The notes: generated from the sequence alone by a model not told the origin. A DNA stretch of 64,000 bases from Paenibacillus sp. OK003 (GCF_900109515.1 NZ_FOBD01000026.1:1-64000), one strand, 5' to 3'. Counted from the first letter of the stretch, positions 52,015-61,421 are shown. Numbers and translations are program-made.

Positions 52015-53396
52015 TTTCGTAATACCCCCATATTGATCATAATTAAAGTGGCCATGCCCAGCAGAATGCATCCAATGATCCAAACCCCAGATGTCTCTTT
52101 GACCACTTGTGTACCTGTCTTCGTCGTCTGTGATTCCGCTTCCATACTCATTAACGGCGATCTGTCGCTTGTCCACTCTGCCTTGCCTTCCGTAAACAAG
52201 TTGCTCATAAAGATCATGCCCGGAGATTGAAAGAAAAGCTGATAAGCCGAATTTCGGTTGACCACTTGCTCGTAAAAAGGGTTGATCGCATAGGAAAGCT
52301 CACTAATGCCATCATTGTTCAGGTCCAGACCCTGAAAGGAATCCCAGTAATTTTCCTTCATCTCATTGTGAGGGCTGTCCATCGACGAGGCTTCAATCAC
52401 ATTCGAAATAAATTGGTTTTTAGTAAACTGATTATCCTCCGCAAGAACGAGCTGAATTCCGATGAAATTTCGGAGCACCGCATTGCCGCGAATTTCATTT
52501 CCTGAAGATTCAGCAATGTTCATGCCCACACGATTGCCTTCAACAACATTGTTACGAATGGTGGATTGATGTACGTCATACAACAAAATCCCTTGTGAGT
52601 GCACATTTTCGCTCTGTTTGCGAAAGGAATTTCCCGATACAACTGTATTCTTGACGCCCATGACCATGGCTCCAGTACTGTTGTTCTCCCCCATATTGTC
52701 CACAACGGAAGAACCGTCAATATACATACAATGAATTCCATACCTCGTATACAACAGTGTGTTGCCCTTGACCGTAAGGTCGCGACTGTTCTCCAGATAA
52801 ATACCGTCCCGCATACTCGTAATTTCGTTATCGACGATGGAGTTACGATGCGAATTGTACAGATCAATGCCGTTCCCCTTTTGACTACTGGAAGCAGACT
52901 CTGGTCCAGCCCAGGAAATGGTATTGTTTTGTATTAGCCCGTCGCTTGAACCTCGCAGCATAATGCCGAAGCTGGCGCTTTGAATATCCAGGCCCGTGAT
53001 TTCTGCACGATTCCCTTCAACCTGAATTGCGGCAGTGGACTCATTTGTAAAGTGCTGAACCGTAAACCCCTGCAAAGTGACTCCAGCTGAACGAATGGTA
53101 ATCGCAGATTCGGCTCTGGTGTTCAATACGGTTACCGATGAGTCGCCTCGAATAGACATGGGCTTGTCGATCCTTACAGGACCCGAATATAGACCAGGCT
53201 CAAGCACAAGAACTTCTCCTGATTTCGTGCCATCAATGATCGGTTGAAGCGGAGTAGCATCTTGTGTTCCAGAAGCAGCGTACATCGGAAATGATAGCGG
53301 GCTTCCCAATATCCCCATAAGAATCAGCATGCCAAAGACAATCCATTTTTTGAAGTCGTGGTGAGCGGATGATCTTCTTCGTTGTTTACGCGACAT
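52011..53396 (-). CDS. nosD: NosD-like periplasmic copper-site maturation protein
   Basis: A 461-residue secreted beta-helix protein. The N-terminus is positively charged, with a membrane segment acting as signal (WIVFGMLILMGILGSPLSF), then the CASH/parallel beta-helix repeats (HNEMKENYWD, GIYLENSRDLTVKGNTLLYT, NGIDLYNSHRNSIVDNEI), then a C-terminal membrane span (VWIIGCILLGMATLIMINMG). NosD works with NosFY to assemble the copper centres of NosZ. I chose ATG 53396, five bases after GGAGG; ATG 53399 is too close. First gene of the operon. The C-terminal anchor suits a Gram-positive cell. Confidence 0.85.
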   Translation of the reverse strand: MSRKQRRRSSAHHDFKKWIVFGMLILMGILGSPLSFPMYAASGTQDATPLQPIIDGTKSGEVLVLEPGLYSGPVRIDKPMSIRGDSSVTVLNTRAESAITIRSAGVTLQGFTVQHFTNESTAAIQVEGNRAEITGLDIQSASFGIMLRGSSDGLIQNNTISWAGPESASSSQKGNGIDLYNSHRNSIVDNEITSMRDGIYLENSRDLTVKGNTLLYTRYGIHCMYIDGSSVVDNMGENNSTGAMVMGVKNTVVSGNSFRKQSENVHSQGILLYDVHQSTIRNNVVEGNRVGMNIAESSGNEIRGNAVLRNFIGIQLVLAEDNQFTKNQFISNVIEASSMDSPHNEMKENYWDSFQGLDLNNDGISELSYAINPFYEQVVNRNSAYQLFFQSPGMIFMSNLFTEGKAEWTSDRSPLMSMEAESQTTKTGTQVVKETSGVWIIGCILLGMATLIMINMGVLRK

Positions 53397-53763
53397 CATA
53401 ACCTCCTTCATTTGAAACAAACCGCCCGGAGCCTCCATCCTCATGAAATGACAAAACCCTCTGATTTCATTGGAAAACATGGTAATATTATTTATTTTTC
53501 CATAAAGCGCTATCAACACACTGTTCATAGTGTACATAAAAACATATTTTTTCCATATAGCTCATTCTGGCTATAGAACTGGAAGTTTTGTGTCTAATTT
53601 GTGAGAGCCGTATGTATGTTCTTGGTTAGTCCATCCTGCAGGATTTGGTAAGCCACCTCGCGGCTCAACCTTTAACATAATCAAAAGGCATGACTCCATA
53701 GAGCCATGCCTTTAATAATCTATCTCTGAATTGTAGACAATGTATGAACGATTATGTCCAGGC
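53397..53763. other. nosD upstream region and terminator of the iron-binding gene
   Basis: Contains a small inverted repeat ACACT-n6-AGTGT at 53518-53533, which may be an operator for the nos-like operon (regulator unknown), and the terminator at 53683. No gene recognised. Confidence 0.35.
53683..53713 (-). terminator. Terminator after the siderophore-binding protein gene
   Basis: AAAGGCATG and CATGCCTTT arms close on an imperfect inner stem, followed by TTTTGATT on the minus strand. Confidence 0.75.
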
Positions 53764-54846
53764 TTATTTCTTGCCAGTGACGGCTGCTACCACATCGTCT
53801 GCCACCTTGCCGTCTGCAATTGGGCCGGACATCATCCAATGTCTGGCTGACACTTTGAACACATGGTTGTCCTTCACAGCAGGCATCGTTTTCCATACAT
53901 GAAGTTTCTCAACTTCCGTTGCAACGGTACTGTTCTCATTGAACTCTTCTTCCGTGCTAATCGATCCTCCGTAGATGGCAAACACATAATCAGCTCCAAT
54001 AGAAGGCAGCTTCTCTAGAGATGTCGTGACTCCCCAATCGTCCTTAGTATCCTTCTGGAATGCTGCAACGCTTTCGTCTGGATTTAACCCCAATTCAGTG
54101 TAGATAAGTGGAGCGAAGCTCGGAAAGAACACCTGCAGATCCTTGTCCGATGGACGCATGAAGACAACTGTTTTGTCCGGGCCCACAGCCGAAATGATAT
54201 CTTCCTTGGCCTGTTTCAGTTTGTCGGTGTTCGCCTGAAGCACCTCCTGTGCTTTATCTTCCAAGCCCGTTGCCTTGCCTATTTCCACAATGGTTTTCTC
54301 CCAATCATCCGGTGAATAGGCAATGGTTGGCGCAATCTTGCTCAGTTCCTCATACGCTTTGTCATCAATGGCGTTTCGCTGAACCACGATAAGATCGGGC
54401 TGGGTTGCCAAGATGGCTTCCAGATTCGGATTGAAATCCGCATTTCCAGCGAGCGGAATGTTCAGTGCTTTGAGCTGGTCATCCAAGTAGTAGCCATCAA
54501 AGTCGTATGCATAGACCATCGGTACGCCCAGGGACAATGTAAGATCCTCCAGACCAAATACGGCAACACGTTTTGGATGTAGCGGAACTTCCGTTTTGCC
54601 CATGGCATGTTCGATGACCTGAGTCTGAGGCTCTTCGGCAGTTTGAGTCGCTGCGCTTGCGTTTGTCTTGGTCGTTTCTGTTGTGGCTTGCTCTCCTGCT
54701 GTATTTGTTTTATTTCCGCAGGCAACAACCATAAGTGAAAGAACCAATAGCAGGAGCATCAATCCTGCAAATCCGCGTTTCCTTCCATGTGTAGCCTTTT
54801 TTGAACGATCTCTTCTAAAGAGATCATTATTTTCTGTGTGAGACAT
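53764..54846 (-). CDS. Iron-siderophore ABC transporter substrate-binding lipoprotein
   Basis: A 360-residue FecB/FhuD-like binding protein (TroA fold with helical backbone). A long basic N-terminus precedes the signal helix and lipobox MVVAC, followed by an Ala/Thr/Glu-rich linker. Fold segments include RVAVFGLEDLTLSLGVPMVY, LEAILATQPDLIVVQ and ADYVFAIYGGS. Such proteins bind ferric citrate, catecholate or hydroxamate siderophores. It lies downstream of a Btr-like regulator and has a Fur-box-like site in its upstream region. No permease or ATPase gene is present here. Confidence 0.87.
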   Translation of the reverse strand: MSHTENNDLFRRDRSKKATHGRKRGFAGLMLLLLVLSLMVVACGNKTNTAGEQATTETTKTNASAATQTAEEPQTQVIEHAMGKTEVPLHPKRVAVFGLEDLTLSLGVPMVYAYDFDGYYLDDQLKALNIPLAGNADFNPNLEAILATQPDLIVVQRNAIDDKAYEELSKIAPTIAYSPDDWEKTIVEIGKATGLEDKAQEVLQANTDKLKQAKEDIISAVGPDKTVVFMRPSDKDLQVFFPSFAPLIYTELGLNPDESVAAFQKDTKDDWGVTTSLEKLPSIGADYVFAIYGGSISTEEEFNENSTVATEVEKLHVWKTMPAVKDNHVFKVSARHWMMSGPIADGKVADDVVAAVTGKK

Positions 54847-54870
54847 GAGTTCCCCTCCGCATTTCTGTAT

Positions 54871-54885
54871 TGAGAATGATTATCA
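54871..54885. promoter_or_regulatory. Fur box upstream of the siderophore-binding gene
   Basis: TGAGAATGATTATCA differs at one base from the 7-1-7 Fur consensus TGATAATNATTATCA. Confidence 0.78.
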
Positions 54886-54947
54886 CATGATGATTATACA
54901 GATGTTCCTCAGCGAAGAAAATAGAAGAAGATGTCTACTTTCGCCCT

Positions 54948-56561
54948 TTACCGGGCACTAAATAGCAAGTTTACTTCCTGAAGCAGAAGTTCATGCCGAT
55001 TGGCTGTATGTTCCAGGATCGGTTCGCTTAACCAATGTCCTCCCTGTGTCAGATAGACTTGTCGGTTTCGTACGGCATGCAGCTGTTTCCAGCTTTCCGC
55101 ATGTTGAAGCCTCTCCCACACCATCAGGGAATGATGGTCCTTCATAACACTAACGATGATGACGTCCGCATCGAATGCAGCAAGCTGTTCGGCTTCCACG
55201 TATCTGGTAAATTCGATCTGATCCACACCCGAAGCCGCGGCAATCTTCAAATCGTCATAAAATACGGTTCCTGCTCTTCTACCCCAGATCTGAATGCCCC
55301 GGGGAGACACACTTAATGCGATTAGCTTACCTTGTTGAAACGAATGAGGAATATAATGAAGAACCGTTTCCACCTTTTCCTCATATCGAAGAAGCCATCT
55401 TTCACTTTCATTCTCCCGATCCAAAAAACGGGCCGTTCGCCGCAGATGTTGCCGCCAATCCTCTCCGTGCCAACTTAGAAACAACACCGGTGCGATGTGC
55501 CGCAGCTTCTCTTTCTCCTCTTCGGGGATCATCTCGTCCAATGCAACAATCCGGTCTGGCCTGGCCCGCATCAATGCTTTGAGGTTGAAATCATAGTCGT
55601 GGCTGAGTGCTACCTTGACATCATAACGATATTTCCGACGGTAATCATCTGTCCAAAACTGATCAATGGGCGCTGCGAAGGGGATGATTTGTAGGGTCAG
55701 CAAATGCCCGATATTGGGCCAGCTGTACGCGGCTGTTTTGCATTTCCTGTTCGCCATATATGTACGAGGCGGTAATCCGACCTGCTTTTTGAATTGGCTG
55801 CTGAAATAGTGTTGGTCCTTGAAACCTGCCAACAGAGCAATGTCCTTCAGTGGTTGTCCTGCTTCCATCAGACGTTTGGCCTCGTTGGTGCGAATCTCTG
55901 CCAGATAGTCCATCGAACTCTGACCGAATTTCTCTTTGAATGATCTCATGAAATAATAGCGGCTCATGCCTGCTTCATCGGCCAGGTTCTCGACTGTGAT
56001 TGTATCCTGATAGTGATGCAGCATGTATCTCCGTGCTCTCTCGAGTGCGTTCTCGTGCTGGTTCTGCTTCTTGAACAGCAGATACAGCAGGTCCTGGAAA
56101 CCTGCTTGGCTTGCGAAACGATCTGTTGAATCACCGGTATGCCAGTAACCGACGATTTTTTCGCAAAGTTGCTGCACCTGTGCATCTGGAAACGTGATTG
56201 ACCTACCAAGCTCCGTCAACAAATGCTCAGAGGACACCTTCTGTCCTTCATATGGAATGATGCCGATATGAATCCGGTATATGATCTGCTCTCCATCCGT
56301 TAAATAAACGGTCTCGACCCGTTGGCCTGGTAATACGAAATGGGCACTATTTGGAACGAACGGATGCGGTATGCCATCAATGACGATTTTGCCGTGACAA
56401 TTTGCAGCAACAAGAATGACATGGTCAGGTGTTTCTTCGTATATCAAGCGATAGGCCTTGTCGACCGAATCCTTGAATACGTTCTTTAAGCCATACCATG
56501 CGAGATCTGCTGCTGTCTTTCCTTCCCCCTGCGGGTGATTTTGTTGTAATTGTGTCATCAT
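54948..56561 (-). CDS. AraC regulator fused to a siderophore-binding domain (Btr-like)
   Basis: A 537-residue fusion regulator. Residues 1-170 are a sensor-like domain, about 170-275 the AraC DNA-binding domain (ITVENLADEAGMSRYYFMRS and LKDIALLAGFKDQHYFSSQF), and about 290-537 a TroA-like periplasmic-binding fold used inside the cell to sense the iron-siderophore. The arrangement is that of B. subtilis Btr, which activates feuABC with bacillibactin. The adjacent binding-lipoprotein gene is the likely target. A Fur-box-like site lies about 40 bases upstream. Confidence 0.87.
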   Translation of the reverse strand: MMTQLQQNHPQGEGKTAADLAWYGLKNVFKDSVDKAYRLIYEETPDHVILVAANCHGKIVIDGIPHPFVPNSAHFVLPGQRVETVYLTDGEQIIYRIHIGIIPYEGQKVSSEHLLTELGRSITFPDAQVQQLCEKIVGYWHTGDSTDRFASQAGFQDLLYLLFKKQNQHENALERARRYMLHHYQDTITVENLADEAGMSRYYFMRSFKEKFGQSSMDYLAEIRTNEAKRLMEAGQPLKDIALLAGFKDQHYFSSQFKKQVGLPPRTYMANRKCKTAAYSWPNIGHLLTLQIIPFAAPIDQFWTDDYRRKYRYDVKVALSHDYDFNLKALMRARPDRIVALDEMIPEEEKEKLRHIAPVLFLSWHGEDWRQHLRRTARFLDRENESERWLLRYEEKVETVLHYIPHSFQQGKLIALSVSPRGIQIWGRRAGTVFYDDLKIAAASGVDQIEFTRYVEAEQLAAFDADVIIVSVMKDHHSLMVWERLQHAESWKQLHAVRNRQVYLTQGGHWLSEPILEHTANRHELLLQEVNLLFSAR

Positions 56562-56600
56562 AGCGCATCCCTCTTTTCAAATCTTCTTCAAAATTCTAAA

Positions 56601-56615
56601 TGATAACAATTCTCA
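56601..56615. promoter_or_regulatory. Fur-box-like site upstream of the Btr-like regulator
   Basis: TGATAACAATTCTCA matches 12 of the 14 fixed bases of the 7-1-7 Fur consensus. Confidence 0.6.
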
Positions 56616-56748
56616 ATGTCAATCATAATTCTCTCATGCACCAAATATCGTGTCTTCGAATATGGATATCTACTAAGCCACAAATTTTTTAAACCTAGTA
56701 ATAGAGCCCATTCATCCGGTTTTTCACAAAATGGATACCGATAAGCAT

Positions 56749-56776
56749 TTGACAAAGCTATATATTGATATAAAAT
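56749..56776 (+). promoter_or_regulatory. Promoter of nrdIEF
   Basis: TTGACA (56749-56754) and TAAAAT (56771-56776) with a 16-base spacer that consists of NrdR box 1. Confidence 0.7.
56755..56770. promoter_or_regulatory. NrdR box 1
   Basis: AAGCTATATATTGATA, close to the NrdR pattern acaCwATATATwGtgt, located between the -35 and -10 boxes so binding would block the promoter. Confidence 0.72.
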
Positions 56777-56785
56777 TAAGAAATA

Positions 56786-56801
56786 GATCTATATATAGTG
56801 T
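56786..56801. promoter_or_regulatory. NrdR box 2
   Basis: GATCTATATATAGTGT, with its centre 31 bases (three helical turns) after box 1, the usual phasing of paired NrdR boxes. Confidence 0.75.
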
Positions 56802-56842
56802 TTGTTTTTGATCACCTTTCATTTGTCAAGGAGGATATGATA

Positions 56843-57202
56843 GTGCTAATTGTGTATGATTCTATAACCGGGAATGTTAAGAGGTTTATTTCCAAGCTTC
56901 AACTGCCGGCTGTTCAGATTCAGAATCAAATGACGATTGATGAACCGTACGTACTTGTGACATATACAACAGGTTTTGGACAGATACCTGATAAGGTGTC
57001 TTCTTTTTTGCAAAAAAACTCTGCATACCTGATTGGCGTGGCCGCCAGCGGTAACCGTAACTGGGGTGAGCGTTTTGCCAAAAGTGCAGATTTAATATCT
57101 GCATCTTATAACGTCCCGGTTATTAGTAAATTTGAATTATCGGGCTCCAAGAGAGATGTGGAGTATTTTGAACAGGAGGTGAGCCGCATTGCGTCATATT
57201 GA
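56843..57202 (+). CDS. nrdI: Flavodoxin-like RNR activator NrdI
   Basis: A 119-residue flavodoxin-like protein that supplies the oxidant to assemble the dimanganese-tyrosyl cofactor of NrdF. The N-terminal FMN loop is VYDSITGNVKRF and further binding loops are TYTTGFGQIPDKV and GVAASGNRNWGERF. Two starts are possible: ATG 56837, only two bases after GGAGG, and GTG 56843, eight bases after it; I prefer the GTG on spacing. Its 3' end overlaps nrdE by 14 bases. Confidence 0.9.
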   Translation: MLIVYDSITGNVKRFISKLQLPAVQIQNQMTIDEPYVLVTYTTGFGQIPDKVSSFLQKNSAYLIGVAASGNRNWGERFAKSADLISASYNVPVISKFELSGSKRDVEYFEQEVSRIASY

Positions 57203-59273
57203 ATTAAATAACATGCTGCTAAAGCGCGACTCTGATGGCTTCTTCCAGTTACATAAGGATAAAGAGGCTGCAGAGGAGTTTATGAAAGAAATCAAAGATA
57301 GAAGTATGGCGTTTGCCAACATTGATGATCAAGTCAAATTCATGATTGAACATGATTATTACGAGGATTTCTATGCTTCCTATACAGCTGACCAAGTTAG
57401 AACCGTATTTGAAATTACGCGTGGCTATCAATATAACTTTCCTTCCTATATGGCAGCTTCTAAATTCTATACTGATTATGCATTGAGAACATATGACCGC
57501 AAAACATACCTTGAGCAATATGCGGATCGAGTAGCAGCCGTAGCACTTCATCTGGGTCAAGGACACTTTGATACGGCTTGTTTGCTGTCTCGTTCTATGA
57601 TGGAACAGCGTCTTCAACCGGCAACCCCTACTTTTCTAAATGCGGGAAAAAGTCGGCGCGGTGAACTGGTTTCTTGCTTCCTGCTTGAAATGGATGATTC
57701 ACTGAACTCCATAAACTATGTACTAAACACTTGTATGCAGTTATCCAAAATCGGTGGTGGAGTGGCTGTCAACCTGTCGAAGTTGCGTGCTCGTGGTGAA
57801 GTCATTAAAGGGGTTGAAGGTGCTGCTAAAGGCATCACGCCTGTTCTCAAGCTGATGGAAGACGGCTTCTCCTACGCCGATCAGATGGGCCAACGTAAGG
57901 GTTCTGGTGCAGCATACTATAATATTTTCGGTTGGGACGTTATGGAACTGCTGGATAGCAAAAAGATTAATGCGGATGAGAAAATCCGGCTGAAAACTCT
58001 CTCGATCGGACTTATTGTCCCTAATCGTTTCTATAAGCTGGCTCAAGATAATGAGCCCCTGTACCTCTTCGCACCTTATAGTGTCTACAAGGCGTATGGA
58101 ACACATTTGGATGATATGGATCTGGACGTGATGTATGATACCTTGCTGGCTGACGACCGCGTGAAGAAGAAAAAATCGCTCAGCGCACGGGATATGCTGA
58201 CCAAAATAGCGATGACTCAACTTGAATCCGGTTATCCCTACATCATTAATAAAACCAATGCCAATCAAGCACATGCCTTGAAAAACGTAGGACAAGTCAA
58301 AATGTCGAACCTCTGCACAGAGATCTTCCAGCTCCAGGAAACTTCTGAAATTACAGACTATGGTCAACCGGATATTATCCGCAAAGATATCAGCTGCAAC
58401 CTGGCCTCCCTCAATATTGTTAATGTTATGGAGAGTGGCAAGATCAAGGAATCCGTTCATGAGGGCATGATCGCACTAACCTCCGTCAGCGACATGACGC
58501 ATGTTGCCAATGCTCCCGGTGTGGCAAAAGCCAATTCCGAAATGCATTCCGTTGGCTTGGGTGCCATGAATCTGCACGGTTACTTAGCCAAAAACAGGAT
58601 TGCTTATGAAAGCTCGGAGGCCAAGGATTTTGTACGTACCTTCTTTATGACCATGAATTATCATTCTCTGGAGAAAAGTATGGAGTTTGCAGAGCAAACG
58701 GGTCAACGGTTCTATGGATTCGAGCAATCGGACTATGCGACTGGGGTATATTTTGATCGTTATGTGACTACGGATTACCGTCCCACCACATCGAAAGTAC
58801 AAGAATTGTTTAACGGCATTGCTGTTCCGTCACCCGAGGATTGGAACCAGCTTAAGTCTAAAGTGATGAAAAATGGCCTCTATCATGCCTATCGCATGGC
58901 TATTGCTCCAACGGCCAGCATCTCTTATATCCAAAACGCAACATCCAGTGTAATGCCGATCGTAGAACAAATTGAGACACGGACCTATGCCAATTCAACC
59001 ACGTATTATCCAATGCCCTATTTGCAAAAGGATAACGTCTTCTATTACAAGTCAGCGTATCAAATGGATCAATTCAAAGTAATTGATTTGATTGCGGAGA
59101 TTCAGCCGCATGTGGACCAAGGCATCTCAACCATTCTTCATGTAAACAGTGATGTATCCACGCGGGAGTTGGCTCGCTGCTACCTGTATGCTGCTCATAA
59201 AGGGTTGAAATCTCTGTATTATACAAGAACCAACAAGCTGACGATGGAAGAATGCATTGCTTGTTCAATATAA
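57189..59273 (+). CDS. nrdE: Class Ib ribonucleotide reductase large subunit NrdE
   Basis: A 694-residue catalytic subunit that reduces ribonucleoside diphosphates to deoxy forms. The N-terminal ATP-cone is absent, as in class Ib. Active-site Cys include the one in ELVSCFLLEMDDSLNS and the partner in the NLCTEIFQ region; NLASLNIVNVMESG and GLGAMNLHGYLA are family blocks. The C-terminal redox pair is ECIACSI. Start is TTG with GGAGGTGA upstream, inside the end of nrdI, so the two are coupled. Length matches B. subtilis NrdE. Confidence 0.95.
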   Translation: MRHIELNNMLLKRDSDGFFQLHKDKEAAEEFMKEIKDRSMAFANIDDQVKFMIEHDYYEDFYASYTADQVRTVFEITRGYQYNFPSYMAASKFYTDYALRTYDRKTYLEQYADRVAAVALHLGQGHFDTACLLSRSMMEQRLQPATPTFLNAGKSRRGELVSCFLLEMDDSLNSINYVLNTCMQLSKIGGGVAVNLSKLRARGEVIKGVEGAAKGITPVLKLMEDGFSYADQMGQRKGSGAAYYNIFGWDVMELLDSKKINADEKIRLKTLSIGLIVPNRFYKLAQDNEPLYLFAPYSVYKAYGTHLDDMDLDVMYDTLLADDRVKKKKSLSARDMLTKIAMTQLESGYPYIINKTNANQAHALKNVGQVKMSNLCTEIFQLQETSEITDYGQPDIIRKDISCNLASLNIVNVMESGKIKESVHEGMIALTSVSDMTHVANAPGVAKANSEMHSVGLGAMNLHGYLAKNRIAYESSEAKDFVRTFFMTMNYHSLEKSMEFAEQTGQRFYGFEQSDYATGVYFDRYVTTDYRPTTSKVQELFNGIAVPSPEDWNQLKSKVMKNGLYHAYRMAIAPTASISYIQNATSSVMPIVEQIETRTYANSTTYYPMPYLQKDNVFYYKSAYQMDQFKVIDLIAEIQPHVDQGISTILHVNSDVSTRELARCYLYAAHKGLKSLYYTRTNKLTMEECIACSI

Positions 59274-59315
59274 ATAATTTCCCTTTAGGGTATTACGATT
59301 GGAGTTTGATATACC

Positions 59316-60278
59316 ATGCCGGCAATTCAAGCTGTGAACTGGAATCGAGCGGATGATGATTTCACACTGATGTTCTGGAATCAGAATATTATGCAATTTT
59401 GGACCGATGACGAGATTCCTTTATCCGATGATAAAATGACCTGGGGCATGCTCAGTGATATAGAAAAAGACGCTTATATGAAAGTTTTGGGAGGCTTAAC
59501 CCTTCTGGATACGATCCAGGGTGGTGTAGGTATGCCGCAGATTATGGAGCATGTCGATGGACTGCAACGCAAAGCCGTACTTAGTTTTATGGCGATGATG
59601 GAACAAATTCATGCGAAATCATACAGTAGTATTTTTACCACATTGGCATCAACCGAAGAAATTGACAGTGTATTTAAATGGGTGGAAGAAAATCCATATC
59701 TGCAAACCAAAGCGACGGTTATACGTCAGTATTACATGAACATTGAAACTTCAAAAGATCTGTATATGGCGATGGCGGCCTCCGTTCTTTTGGAAAGTTA
59801 TTTGTTTTACAGCGGATTTTTCTATCCACTCTATTTAGCTGGACAAGGCAAACTCACCTGCAGTGGTGAGATCATTGATCTGATATTGCGGGATGAAAGT
59901 ATTCATGGTGTATATGTGGGCGTGCTGGCCCAGGAAATATACGCGAGCTTTGATGAAACGCAGCGAAACGATGTGTATCAAGGTTTGGTTGATCTAGTAC
60001 AGCTTCTTCATCAAAATGAGTTGCAATATACGGAGGAATTATATACCCCTATTCATTTGACCGAAGAAGTCGAAGCATTCCTTCGTTATAACGCTAACAA
60101 AGCGATGATGAACCTCGGGTTTGAGCCATTATTTGAAGACGAGGAAGTAAACCCGATTGTATTAAATGGAATCAGTACACATACCAAACAGCATGACTTT
60201 TTCTCTAAAAAAGGCAATGGGTATATTCGTACTCTGAATGTAGAACCTCTGACGGATGATGATTTCAAGTTTGAATAA
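59316..60278 (+). CDS. nrdF: Class Ib ribonucleotide reductase small subunit NrdF
   Basis: A 320-residue ferritin-like radical subunit. Metal ligands are spread over helices; visible are MMEQIHAKSYSSIF (Glu and His) and RDESIHGVYVGVLAQE (Glu and His). The cofactor is a tyrosyl radical with two Mn (or Fe) ions. GGAGTTTGA precedes the ATG, 42 bases after nrdE. It ends the nrdIEF operon before a strong bidirectional terminator. Confidence 0.95.
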   Translation: MPAIQAVNWNRADDDFTLMFWNQNIMQFWTDDEIPLSDDKMTWGMLSDIEKDAYMKVLGGLTLLDTIQGGVGMPQIMEHVDGLQRKAVLSFMAMMEQIHAKSYSSIFTTLASTEEIDSVFKWVEENPYLQTKATVIRQYYMNIETSKDLYMAMAASVLLESYLFYSGFFYPLYLAGQGKLTCSGEIIDLILRDESIHGVYVGVLAQEIYASFDETQRNDVYQGLVDLVQLLHQNELQYTEELYTPIHLTEEVEAFLRYNANKAMMNLGFEPLFEDEEVNPIVLNGISTHTKQHDFFSKKGNGYIRTLNVEPLTDDDFKFE

Positions 60279-60322
60279 GTCATAAAGAATCATAATAAGG
60301 CTAACGTGTAGCCCATGAATAT

Positions 60323-60367
60323 GAATAAAGAAGGCTGTTCCTCCCCGAGGAATAGCCTTCTTTATTT
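60323..60367. terminator. Bidirectional terminator
   Basis: AATAAAGAAGGCT and AGCCTTCTTTATT plus an inner TTCCTC/GAGGAA stem make one long hairpin between nrdF and the convergent 60366 gene; it overlaps the last two bases of the latter. Confidence 0.88.
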
Positions 60368-61409
60368 ACTTTTCGAGCCACGAAATCAGTCTTTGCAGCA
60401 GAACAGGCTCTTCCTTGCGGAATTGCTCCAACCGAAGTCTTACCTTCGCAAACACGGCCTTGTCTTCACGCATTTCATGACGGATGTATTGATCCCTTAG
60501 CTTCATTGCCCTGGTGGTTATATCCTGATAACCATTCACAAGTTCTTCGTCGTAAGGGATTATCCCCTCATCGATCAAATAGGCAATCCGTTCACTCATC
60601 ATTTTTTTGTGCTCCCAGAGCACATGAAGATGCCTCACATCGTTACGGTCACCGAGACGAGGATCGTTGCTCTCTACCGCATCATAGTACATTTGCAAAT
60701 AGTCGTAGACGTCAATTCCGAAAGCCTGTTCGTTATCAGGAATGTAATTAATGCGATTCAGATGAGTCTCTCCGTTCAGGTAATCATGCAGTTGGTCGAG
60801 TGCTACGATTCTATCGAAAGGATAAGGAGAATGCGGCTCGTATTTGTAAAAATAAGTGTGATGATCCGCGGTGAACCCCTCTCTGAGCAGATGTCTCATG
60901 GAATGGACAGCATCCAGGAATTCCGTGAACGGAATCTGTACATTGCGGTAAACTCCCGTATGGTCGAACATGGAAGCATCAAAAATACGTTTGTCCCAAT
61001 CGAAACCGTACAGAAAAAGATGATGCGGAAACGGTTCCTGCTGATAGGCCGCCGCTGGCGGTAGCTTCGCTTCGTCCAAAAACACGACACAATAATAGCC
61101 GTTGCGAATCTGATCCGCGAAAAATTGGGGCCAGGCGTCCAGCGCCAAATGCTCCAGAATCGTATAATTCACAGAGCATGTGAGTAGAAATGGATTATTG
61201 AAATTCAGTTCGTTGGGTTTACCCCGAAAAAAATCGATATAAAACTGTCTGCCATCCTCCAGAAAGGTTTTCTTGCAGGACAACTGAATGAAATTGCTGT
61301 AATACCAAGGAATCGTTTCCTCATGTGTACTGGTAATCGAAAGCGTGTAAGCCCACCGCAGAAATCCTTTAAGTGGCGGATTTAACACGGGCAGCTGAAC
61401 AGCATTCAT
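60366..61409 (-). CDS. C39-peptidase-like / BtrH-like protein of unknown function
   Basis: A 347-residue soluble protein. I do not recognise a named family with certainty, but the middle part reads like the C39-peptidase-like domain found in BtrH-type and NRPS/RiPP-associated Firmicute proteins. It has a Cys in NPFLLTCSVNYTILE, the strand pair NGYYCVVFLDEAKLP, and a His-containing segment HHLFLYGFDWDKRIFDASMF. If this is right, it could be a transferase or protease acting on a peptide. The C-terminal third is helical (EHKKMMSERIAYLIDEGIIP). It is the last of four same-strand genes with spacings of 12, 12 and -4 bases, the others forming an ABC exporter. Confidence 0.6.
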   Translation of the reverse strand: MNAVQLPVLNPPLKGFLRWAYTLSITSTHEETIPWYYSNFIQLSCKKTFLEDGRQFYIDFFRGKPNELNFNNPFLLTCSVNYTILEHLALDAWPQFFADQIRNGYYCVVFLDEAKLPPAAAYQQEPFPHHLFLYGFDWDKRIFDASMFDHTGVYRNVQIPFTEFLDAVHSMRHLLREGFTADHHTYFYKYEPHSPYPFDRIVALDQLHDYLNGETHLNRINYIPDNEQAFGIDVYDYLQMYYDAVESNDPRLGDRNDVRHLHVLWEHKKMMSERIAYLIDEGIIPYDEELVNGYQDITTRAMKLRDQYIRHEMREDKAVFAKVRLRLEQFRKEEPVLLQRLISWLEK

Positions 61410-61421
61410 TCTTTCTCCCCC

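Noticed and set aside
57741..58460. Minus-strand frame of 239 codons
   Set aside because: Shadow of nrdE with no start signals or motifs.
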